A stretch of 16,253 bases of DNA from a bacterium (GTDB lineage: Bacteria > Cyanobacteriota > Vampirovibrionia > Gastranaerophilales > Gastranaerophilaceae). The stretch covers positions 1-16,253 of the forward strand of contig JAGOIO010000007.1 of assembly GCA_017995595.1 (NCBI GenBank), in the 5' to 3' direction. A program made the translations under genes and the position numbers. The notes beneath the pieces are model-generated. The model ran no database searches. It was given only the letters and a program-made list of their open reading frames with translations, and was not told where the DNA came from. This document shows positions 1-5,442 of the stretch, piece after piece; position 1 is the stretch's first letter; the number at the start of each line of letters is the position of its first letter.

Positions 1-38
1 CTCAAACAACCGCTTAGCTCTTGCCGTCGTTTCGTTAA
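1..38. repeat. Left-edge copy of dispersed repeat (cut by window start)
   Basis: Bases 1-38 match 16167-16203 in the same orientation with one inserted T (base 21) and one substitution (C33 against A16198). At the right edge the same sequence is the 3' part of a hairpin whose first arm is AGCTAAGCG and second arm CGCTTAGCT. Here only the second arm (bases 11-19) is inside the window, so the element presumably continues to the left. Read on the minus strand, the complete hairpin is followed by a T run and resembles a rho-independent terminator. Confidence 0.75.
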
Positions 39-117
39 GTAATAATTGCTCAAAAATAAAAGGTCGGAACAATTTTAACTTTTTGTTGGTAAAAGCTTTT
101 TTGAAAAATCCCGACAT
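1..117 (-). CDS. Partial leftward ORF, unknown, running off the left edge
   Basis: The minus-strand ATG at 117-115 follows directly, in the same frame, after the TAA of the upstream small gene. It stays open for 39 codons to the window edge (MSGFFKKAFTNKK...RAKRLFE). The last dozen codons lie in the dispersed repeat. If the left copy continues like the right one, a TGA would follow immediately outside the window, giving a 39-residue protein. No separate ribosome binding site is evident; translation would depend on coupling. It may be a real small gene, the start of a gene disrupted by the repeat, or chance. I do not recognise it. Confidence 0.3.
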   Translation of the reverse strand, partial: MSGFFKKAFTNKKLKLFRPFIFEQLLLNETTARAKRLFE

Positions 118-270
118 TTATTTATCTTTTATCTTTTCTACATCATTTTTAATACTTCGTATTTCCCTGACAAAATCATTTATTCCGTCTGATAAATCTG
201 AACCGATTGAACCCAAAATATCAATATCGTCAAAGGTTAATGTCTGTATTTCATTTTTCTTCTTTTTCAT
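118..270 (-). CDS. Small 50-residue charged protein, unknown
   Basis: This is a short leftward gene. The ATG at 270-268 is preceded by GAGGG (bases 283-279 read on the minus strand) at 8 nt spacing, a good ribosome binding site, and the frame closes with TAA. The protein starts MKKKKNEIQTLTFDDIDILG and ends in a charged stretch (REIRSIKNDVEKIKDK) likely to form an amphipathic helix. There is no signal peptide or membrane segment and I recognise no family. The ribosome binding site, codon use and directly abutting downstream ATG support a real gene. The plus-strand ORF over the same bases has no such support and looks like its shadow. Confidence 0.55.
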   Translation of the reverse strand: MKKKKNEIQTLTFDDIDILGSIGSDLSDGINDFVREIRSIKNDVEKIKDK

Positions 271-321
271 TCAAAAATCCCTCAAAAGGTATTTATCACA
301 TGCGTTGATTATCGTCAACAC

Positions 322-336
322 TATTATATTATAATA
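322..336 (-). promoter_or_regulatory. AT palindrome with TATAAT, possible promoter of the 50-residue gene
   Basis: TATTATA-T-TATAATA is a perfect 15-base palindrome 52 bases upstream of the leftward ATG. On the minus strand it offers two overlapping TATAAT hexamers. No good -35 hexamer lies at 17 nt, so the promoter call is weak. A second inverted repeat (GTTGA...TCAAC, 304-319) lies between it and the gene. Confidence 0.3.
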
Positions 337-360
337 TCCTTAAAAAATTAATTAGGAAAT

Positions 361-420
361 TTCGCTTAGAAGGTAGAGAGCTTGGACTTTTGTCGCTGTC
401 AGCGGTGGACGAGGCTCTTA
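361..420. other. GC-rich structured intergenic segment, unexplained
   Basis: Bases 371-418 are clearly richer in G+C than their surroundings. They contain an outer inverted repeat AGAGC (377-381) / GCTCT (414-418) and an inner hairpin CGCT-GTC-AGCG (394-404). Both strands are open through it without a plausible start or ribosome binding site: plus strand about 309-470, minus strand reading ...RASSTADSDKSPSS.... It lies upstream of both rpsU and the leftward small gene. It could be a gene remnant, a structured RNA or part of a dispersed repeat. Confidence 0.35.
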
Positions 421-466
421 TTCTATCAAAAAATAATTTATTTGTAACTAATTTTTCCCAAAGGGC

Positions 467-495
467 TTGAATTTTATTTATTTTGTGTGTAAAAT
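467..495 (+). promoter_or_regulatory. Candidate sigma-70-type promoter of rpsU
   Basis: A TTGAAT -35 (467-472) and a TAAAAT -10 (490-495) are separated by exactly 17 nt. The start would fall near 502, giving a leader of about 40 nt that ends in an AAGGTGGTG ribosome binding site (526-534), 8 nt before the rpsU ATG. Confidence 0.65.
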
Positions 496-542
496 ACTAA
501 AGTATAGTCGAAATACAAGACCCTTAAGGTGGTGAAAAAGCA

Positions 543-716
543 ATGCCAGAAGTTAAAGTCGGCGAAAATGAAAGCATCGAAAGTGCTTTAAGACGTTTTA
601 AGAAAAAAATTCAAAAAGCAGGTATTTTATCTGAAATAAAAAGACGTGAACGCTATGAAAAGCCAAGCGTAAAGAAAAAACGCAAATCTGAAACAGCTCG
701 CAAGAGAAAAGTTTAA
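543..716 (+). CDS. rpsU: 30S ribosomal protein S21
   Basis: S21 is a small basic protein of the 30S subunit that sits near the anti-Shine-Dalgarno end of 16S rRNA and helps start translation. The 57-residue product begins MPEVKVGENESIESALRRFK, matching the conserved S21 N-terminus (VGEN-x-x-IESALRRFK), then has KAGILSEIKRRERYEKPS and a Lys/Arg-rich tail. Length is normal for the family. The ATG follows AAGGTGGTG at 8 nt, and the gene has its own promoter and terminator, so it appears monocistronic. The VGENE style is familiar from cyanobacterial S21, which fits a cyanobacterial-sister lineage but does not prove it. Confidence 0.96.
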   Translation: MPEVKVGENESIESALRRFKKKIQKAGILSEIKRRERYEKPSVKKKRKSETARKRKV

Positions 717-732
717 GATTAATAAAGTATTA

Positions 733-765
733 AGCGGAATTGACGTAAGTCGGTTCCGCTTTTTT
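733..765 (+). terminator. Rho-independent terminator of rpsU
   Basis: A 12-bp stem (733-744 with 749-760, including two G-U pairs) closes on a GTAA loop, a GNRA-type tetraloop. A run of six T follows (760-765). It starts 16 bases after the rpsU stop codon. Confidence 0.92.
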
Positions 766-1024
766 AATGCCTAAAATTCCTCCAAACACTAGTCGATTGG
801 GCAATTGACTTTTCTGTGTAAATAAATGTAAAAAACATGCTCTTTTCTAGTCAATATCTGCGTTTGCATGGTTTTTATATAGAAGTGAATGTGGTATAGG
901 TCATCATTAAGAAAAGTAAACGTTTTTTTGTATTACTTGCATGTTTCGGAATAATGTGAGATAATCGGAAAAATCGATTTTTTTTTGACTGCGTTACACA
1001 GAACAAAAGTTAAAAGGAAAAAAA
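766..1024. other. Intergenic region, no gene; promoter at its right end
   Basis: With the rpsU terminator, the gap from 717 to 1024 is just over 300 bases. I find no supported coding frame, tRNA or repeat in it. Its right end carries the promoter and ribosome binding site (AAAAGGAA, 1012-1019) of the next gene. The middle (780-900) has TTGACT at 796-801 without a convincing -10. Confidence 0.5.
937..965 (+). promoter_or_regulatory. Candidate promoter of the 788-residue protein gene
   Basis: A TTGCAT -35 (937-942) and a GATAAT -10 (960-965) are separated by 17 nt. The predicted transcript start is near 972, about 50 nt before the ATG. Confidence 0.6.
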
Positions 1025-3391
1025 ATGAAAGTTAGACCCAACAATACAGCAAGCATTTCGAAGGCGGTGCAAAGACCGCAATATCGAATTCCTCTTTCTT
1101 CTGTAGAGTTGTCTCCATTCACCGAGAGTCCGTTAGTTGATAGTTTTAATAATAAGAAAAGACCTTTAAAAACAAATTCCGAGAATTTAGCTTTTAAAGG
1201 TCTTTCTTTTAAGAACGTATCTTACGCTGAGAAGGATATCAAGGAAGCTATTAATATTTATGAGGGAATTTTTGGTAAATCAGCAGGGGAAAAAGTAAGA
1301 GAAATTGAGTCAAGTTTAAAAACAGGTAAATTTGATGATGTAAAATTTGAAAAAGGACAAAACGGAAAAGATAACCAATTCACATTCAAAGAAAAAACAA
1401 CTTTTAAGTTGTTTACAGAGAGCCTTGTAAGTCCGTTTACAACTATTCCGTTGGATATTACAAATTATATGTTCAAAGTTTTGGACAAGCATTTTAACTT
1501 TGGGCAAACTTCTATTGGCAAAAACCTTGAAAATTTGAATATCTTGAAAAAAAGAAGAGAAAATGACCTGCACACAACTACAATGGAATCTTTCAAAGAG
1601 ATAATCGAAAATGTAAGGGATAAAAAAGCAAATCTTCTTTTTGAAAACGGTCATACCAGATTAGATTCTAAGATGTCAAACTACAGTAGTGATGCAGAGC
1701 GTTCTTTGACACGACTTGTAACAGGTATGACTTCAGCTTTCTTCTTGGCAAACGATTCTTACAACCTTTCAAGAGTGATTAAAGATGACCCTATAACTGC
1801 AGAAAAAGATAAAAAACACAGATTTAATCAGGAAGTTGCAAGAATAGGTTTGACTACGTATTTAACTGTTATAACTCTTGGTGCTATGAAAAAGATTGTT
1901 AACAAAAATGCGTGGGCAACTGTTGCAGCTGTAGTTGGCAGTGCCGGAATTTCTGAGGTTGTCGGCAGGTTGATTTCAGGTACTCCGGTTTTGCCTGTAT
2001 CTGAAGAAAAAGCAAAAGAACTTGCTAAAAAATCAAATATTGAAGTTAAAAAAATTAAAGAACAAAGAGAACAAGATTTAGATAAAATTAATGCTTTTGC
2101 AGCATTCAACGGTAGTAAAAATATTGATAATAAAAATGAAGAATCACAAAAAGATAACGGTTTAAAACTTTCAACTGCTTTAAAAATTCTTGCAGGTATG
2201 GCTGTTGGTGGATTTGCAATAAGAAAAGGCAGAGAAACTAAAGCTTACAAAGATTTTACAAAATCAATAAGCGACAGAATAGACAAAGTTATAAGCGAAA
2301 ATGAAACCGCAAATTCGATAAAATCAAAATTCACAAACTGGACAACAGAAACCCACGAATATAAAGCCGAAGATATAAAAAATGTTATGGACAAGCTTAA
2401 TAATGCAGGATTTGAAAAGTTAGCAAAAACTTATGAAAAGCTTTTACCTGAAGCAAAAGACGGCATTGTATCTTTTGGTAAAACTGATAAAAAAATGTAT
2501 TCAAGAATAACAAATTCAATAAAATTCCCGTTCGAATTTATGTGGGAAAAGGTTATTTTAGGTCCTGGAAAATTAGTTGAAAAAGTTGTAAATTCTCTAA
2601 CAAAAGGAACTCAAAAAGAAGTTAAGAAAGCAGTTTTAGAAAAATTAGAAGTAGCAGATTATACTAAGAATCCAAAAGAATTCCAAAAAGATATAACCGC
2701 AGAAATAAAGAATAAATTTGGAAATAAAGTCAGCGATGAAGATATAAACAGAATTGTAGCGGAACAAGTTAATGTAAAAGCCAAAAGAATAAAGACTTTG
2801 CTAATGAATTCAATAAAATTAGTAAATAAAACAGATGAAAAAGATGTTAAAAAAGTAATAGGCGATAAATTATTTGAGTCAATGGATACTCAAGGAAAAT
2901 CAAATTACTCAAACGCAGATATCGGAGCAAGCTGTAAAGTTTGGTGCAGTACAATAACAAGTTTATTCTTAATTGCAGACCATTACAACTTGGTAATGAT
3001 AAATTCCGCAGGTCAAGATAAGAAAGAAGCAGGAATAAAAGCAAAAGAAAGAACATTACAAAGAGCTTTCAGCATTTTCTACTCAAAATTCACAATTCAA
3101 CTCGGAAATACATTCTTTAGAGACTTTTATAATGCATCACTTCCCGGTTCGGCTGCGGTTAACATAGCAACGCAAACAGCGATGGAAGTTTTGACAAGAA
3201 AATCAATCGGAATGCCTGTAGGTGAAAGTTCAAAAGATGAAATATACCAAACAGAAACGAAAAACCAAAGTGCAAAAGGTTTGAAAGGCGGATTCTTTAA
3301 GGCAATGGCTTATGTAACAGGCAAGAAAAACATTTCACAACAAAAACAAGCAAAGACAGAAAAAGAAAAATCAAAAGTAAATAATAAATAA
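1025..3391 (+). CDS. Large protein of unknown function with a duplicated, probably membrane-associated module
   Basis: I do not recognise this 788-residue, Lys-rich protein. The N-terminus (1-60) has no signal peptide and ends in the short motif NLAFKG (54-59). Two similar modules follow. Module 1 has SNYS at 218-221, FLANDSYNL at 240-248 and EVVGRLISGTPV at 311-322. Module 2 has SNYS at 626-629, FLIADHYNL at 648-656 and EVLTRKSIGMPV at 721-732. SNYS-to-FL spacing is 22 residues in both; FL-to-EV is 71 and 73. The stretches between are moderately hydrophobic (about 271-289, 297-318 and 382-398 in the first half; 636-660 and 701-720 in the second), so membrane association is likely. A charged, partly coiled linker (about 400-620) joins the modules and the C-terminus is a Lys-rich tail. 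It has its own promoter and terminator. AFKG is a motif I associate with Gastranaerophilales proteins. Function unknown. Confidence 0.9.
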   Translation: MKVRPNNTASISKAVQRPQYRIPLSSVELSPFTESPLVDSFNNKKRPLKTNSENLAFKGLSFKNVSYAEKDIKEAINIYEGIFGKSAGEKVREIESSLKTGKFDDVKFEKGQNGKDNQFTFKEKTTFKLFTESLVSPFTTIPLDITNYMFKVLDKHFNFGQTSIGKNLENLNILKKRRENDLHTTTMESFKEIIENVRDKKANLLFENGHTRLDSKMSNYSSDAERSLTRLVTGMTSAFFLANDSYNLSRVIKDDPITAEKDKKHRFNQEVARIGLTTYLTVITLGAMKKIVNKNAWATVAAVVGSAGISEVVGRLISGTPVLPVSEEKAKELAKKSNIEVKKIKEQREQDLDKINAFAAFNGSKNIDNKNEESQKDNGLKLSTALKILAGMAVGGFAIRKGRETKAYKDFTKSISDRIDKVISENETANSIKSKFTNWTTETHEYKAEDIKNVMDKLNNAGFEKLAKTYEKLLPEAKDGIVSFGKTDKKMYSRITNSIKFPFEFMWEKVILGPGKLVEKVVNSLTKGTQKEVKKAVLEKLEVADYTKNPKEFQKDITAEIKNKFGNKVSDEDINRIVAEQVNVKAKRIKTLLMNSIKLVNKTDEKDVKKVIGDKLFESMDTQGKSNYSNADIGASCKVWCSTITSLFLIADHYNLVMINSAGQDKKEAGIKAKERTLQRAFSIFYSKFTIQLGNTFFRDFYNASLPGSAAVNIATQTAMEVLTRKSIGMPVGESSKDEIYQTETKNQSAKGLKGGFFKAMAYVTGKKNISQQKQAKTEKEKSKVNNK

Positions 3392-3431
3392 AAAAAGACA
3401 AGGCAAAAACGTTTAAATGAGAAGATAGAAT

Positions 3432-3466
3432 GGGCGGATTTTTTAAAAAATCCGCCCTCTTTATTT
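3432..3466 (+). terminator. Rho-independent terminator of the 788-residue protein gene
   Basis: A perfect 26-base palindrome (3432-3457; arms GGGCGGATTTTTT and its complement) is followed by TCTTTATTT. The GC-rich base of the stem and the T-rich tail fit an intrinsic terminator. It lies about 40 bases after the stop. Confidence 0.88.
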
Positions 3467-3522
3467 GAAAAGCTGAAATGTTAAGAATAATTGCATATAA
3501 AATTAAGGTAAAAATTAAACCG

Positions 3523-3551
3523 TTGACAATGCTTTATGCTTGTAGTTACAT
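3523..3551 (+). promoter_or_regulatory. Candidate promoter and structured leader of rpsL-rpsG
   Basis: A perfect TTGACA (3523-3528) is followed after 17 nt by TTACAT (3546-3551), a poor -10. The leader of about 95 nt contains AGGTA-ACG-TACCT (3594-3606). It also contains ACAGG (3558-3562), which can pair with CCTGT (3604-3608), so two folds compete. A 17-base AT inverted repeat (3621-3637) lies just before the AAAGGAG ribosome binding site. Confidence 0.45.
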
Positions 3552-3652
3552 GGTTATACAGGAAAATTGCCGAAATATTTGTGCTGAAATTATAGGTAAC
3601 GTACCTGTGTTGAAAGAAATATTTATTTAAAATAAATAAAAAAGGAGAAAAA

Positions 3653-4033
3653 ATGCCCACTATAAATCAATTAGTGCGTAAAGAACGTAAAAGATTAACA
3701 GACAAGACAAAGTCTCCTGCTTTGATGGATTGCCCTCAAAGACGTGGAGTTTGTACAAGAGTCTATACAACAACACCCAAAAAACCGAACTCAGCATTGA
3801 GAAAGGTTGCCAGAGTAAGATTAACTAACGGATTTGAAGTAACTTCATATATCCCGGGAATCGGTCATAACTTACAAGAACACTCTGTTGTATTAATCAG
3901 AGGTGGCAGAGTTAAAGATCTTCCTGGTGTAAGATACCACATCGTTAGAGGAACTTTGGATACTGCAGGTGTTGCAGGAAGAACACAAAGCCGTTCTAAA
4001 TATGGTGCTAAAAAAGAAAAAGCTAAAAAATAA
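3653..4033 (+). CDS. rpsL: 30S ribosomal protein S12
   Basis: S12 lies at the decoding centre of the 30S subunit and controls accuracy. The 126-residue product is close to the usual length and carries the family signatures RGVCTRVYTTTPKKPNSALR (31-50), RLTNGFEVTSYIPGIGHNLQ (56-75) and GGRVKDLPGVRYH (84-96). Lys43 and Lys88, where streptomycin-resistance mutations commonly fall, are wild-type Lys. Asp89, the residue methylthiolated by RimO in many bacteria, is present. AAAGGAG (3641-3647) precedes the ATG. rpsG follows after 89 nt. Confidence 0.98.
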   Translation: MPTINQLVRKERKRLTDKTKSPALMDCPQRRGVCTRVYTTTPKKPNSALRKVARVRLTNGFEVTSYIPGIGHNLQEHSVVLIRGGRVKDLPGVRYHIVRGTLDTAGVAGRTQSRSKYGAKKEKAKK

Positions 4034-4068
4034 TCTTAGCTGAAAGTATTACGTAAAAAATTAAATAT

Positions 4069-4093
4069 TTGTCCCGAGGACAAGGTTTCTCGG
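4069..4093 (+). promoter_or_regulatory. Competing hairpins between rpsL and rpsG, possible S7 autoregulatory site
   Basis: TTGTCC-CGA-GGACAA (4069-4083) forms a 6-bp hairpin. CCGAG (4074-4078) can instead pair with CTCGG (4089-4093); the two folds share bases and exclude each other. In E. coli, S7 represses its own operon by binding the rpsL-rpsG intercistronic RNA. A structured element in the same place here suggests a similar role, but this is inference. Confidence 0.4.
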
Positions 4094-4122
4094 TAAGACA
4101 ATTACTAAAGAAAGGTAAATAT

Positions 4123-4593
4123 ATGTCAAGACGTTCAAAACCCGCAAAAAGGGTTCCAGCTGCTGATCCGATATATAACAGCGTTGATGTTTCAAAATTT
4201 ATAAACAGAATTATGCGTAGAGGTAAAAAATCTCTAGCTGAAAGAATTTTTTATTCTGTAATGGATAAAATCGAAGAAAAAACTAACGATAAGCCAATGG
4301 AAACTTTCCAAAAAGCTCTTACAAATACAACTCCATTGTTGGAAGTAAAAGCAAGAAGAATTGGTGGTTCAACTTACCAAGTGCCTATCGAAGTTAAACC
4401 TGACAGAGGAATGGCTCTTGCAGCTTCTTGGATTATCGCTGCTGCAAAGAACAGACACGGCAAATCATTTGTTGAAAAATTAACTACAGAAATGTTAGAT
4501 GCTTCAAATGGTGCAGGTGCTGCTTGCAAAAAGAGAGAAGATACTCACAAAATGGCTGAAGCTAACAAGGCTTTTGCTCACTACAGATATTAA
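4123..4593 (+). CDS. rpsG: 30S ribosomal protein S7
   Basis: S7 nucleates assembly of the 30S head by binding the 3' domain of 16S rRNA and contacts E-site tRNA. I chose the ATG at 4123. It gives MSRRSKPAKR..., 156 residues, the usual S7 length, with AAAGG (4111-4115) upstream. An in-frame TTG at 4069 would add 18 residues with no family counterpart. Conserved segments include INRIMRRGKKSLAERIFY, ALTNTTPLLEVKARRIGGST, YQVPIEV and the C-terminal KREDTHKMAEANKAFAHYRY. fusA and tuf, which usually follow, are absent; a terminator stands there instead. Confidence 0.97.
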   Translation: MSRRSKPAKRVPAADPIYNSVDVSKFINRIMRRGKKSLAERIFYSVMDKIEEKTNDKPMETFQKALTNTTPLLEVKARRIGGSTYQVPIEVKPDRGMALAASWIIAAAKNRHGKSFVEKLTTEMLDASNGAGAACKKREDTHKMAEANKAFAHYRY

Positions 4594-4621
4594 TCTCAGG
4601 TTTCAAACCAAAATTAAAAAT

Positions 4622-4657
4622 AAGGTCGAAGGTTTTACTTTCGGCTTTATTTTTTTG
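4622..4657 (+). terminator. Terminator ending the rpsL-rpsG operon
   Basis: An 11-bp stem (4622-4632 with 4638-4648, with three G-U pairs) with loop TTTTA is followed by A and T8 broken only once (TTTATTTTTTT). It begins 28 bases after the rpsG stop. Confidence 0.8.
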
Positions 4658-4682
4658 TGTAAAATTTTTATAAAAAATTGCG

Positions 4683-4710
4683 TTGATACTTCTTTTTGTG
4701 AGAGAATAAA
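4683..4710 (+). promoter_or_regulatory. Candidate promoter of the two-component operon
   Basis: TTGATA (4683-4688) and AATAAA (4705-4710) are separated by 16 nt. It lies between the rpsG terminator and the response regulator, whose ribosome binding site AGGGGG (4718-4723) is 8 nt before the ATG. Confidence 0.4.
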
Positions 4711-4731
4711 ACATTATAGGGGGCAATTCTT

Positions 4732-5442
4732 ATGGATAAAGCAAAGAGAATTTTAATAGTTGATGATGATGATGAGATAAGAGATTTACTAGAATTTGAT
4801 ATAGGGCAAAGCGGTTATTATGTTGATACGGCAAGTGATGGACTAGAGGGCTTGAATAAGGCTTTAAATAATACGTATGACTTAATTATGCTTGATGTTA
4901 TGATGCCTAAAATGAATGGTTTTGATGTTTGCAAAAATATTAGAAAAGCAAAACTTGCAATACCTATTTTAATGTTGACAGCAAAAGGAACGATTGATGA
5001 TAAAACTCAAGGTTTTGAGGGTGGAGCTGATGATTATTTGGTAAAACCTTTTGATATTCAAGAAGTTCTTTTAAGAATAAGAGTTTTGTTGAGACGCAAT
5101 CAGGTTGAGGAAAAGAGTTCACTTTCAACAGAGGTTCTAAAATGCGGTGATATTGAACTAATGCCTGAAAGTTTGGAATGTATAATTATCAATCATAAGG
5201 TTAAACTTACCCCTACAGAGTTTGAGATATTGTATTGTTTAATGCAACATTTTAATAAACCTGTAACGCTTGCGGTACTTTTAGATGAAGTTTGGGGCTA
5301 TGAGAGCGACGAAGACGTAAGAATGGTAAGAGTACATGTTGGCGGATTGAGAAATAAAATTGAGCCAAACAGTAAAAAACCTAAATATTTGCATACAGTA
5401 ACTAATGTAGGATACAAAATTACTCCATTTGGAGAAGAATAA
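4732..5442 (+). CDS. OmpR/PhoB-family response regulator
   Basis: This is a cytoplasmic two-component transcription regulator of 236 residues. The receiver domain (about 5-122) has the acidic cluster DDDDE at 11-15, phospho-acceptor Asp55 (LIMLDVMMPKMNG), Thr83 and Lys105 (GADDYLVKPF). The winged-helix DNA-binding domain (about 136-232) has LTPTEFEILYCLM, the recognition region VRMVRVHVGGLRNKIE and the wing TVTNVGYKI. All residues for phosphorylation are present. Its TAA shares its last base with the ATG of the histidine kinase (TAATG), so the pair is translationally coupled and the kinase is almost certainly its partner. The target genes cannot be read from this window, and I cannot assign it to a named regulator such as PhoB or RpaB. 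Confidence 0.95.
   Translation: MDKAKRILIVDDDDEIRDLLEFDIGQSGYYVDTASDGLEGLNKALNNTYDLIMLDVMMPKMNGFDVCKNIRKAKLAIPILMLTAKGTIDDKTQGFEGGADDYLVKPFDIQEVLLRIRVLLRRNQVEEKSSLSTEVLKCGDIELMPESLECIIINHKVKLTPTEFEILYCLMQHFNKPVTLAVLLDEVWGYESDEDVRMVRVHVGGLRNKIEPNSKKPKYLHTVTNVGYKITPFGEE

Noticed and set aside
83..334. Plus-strand ORF of 83 codons
   Set aside because: Its start is TTG without a ribosome binding site, its product is Phe/Ser/Ile-rich without features, and it lies opposite the better supported leftward 50-residue gene.
4069..4122. N-terminal extension of S7 from a TTG codon
   Set aside because: The ATG at 4123 gives the usual 156 residues and has its own ribosome binding site; the extension overlaps the intercistronic hairpins.
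4499..4756. ORF overlapping the 3' end of rpsG
   Set aside because: It is an out-of-frame shadow of rpsG that runs through the terminator.
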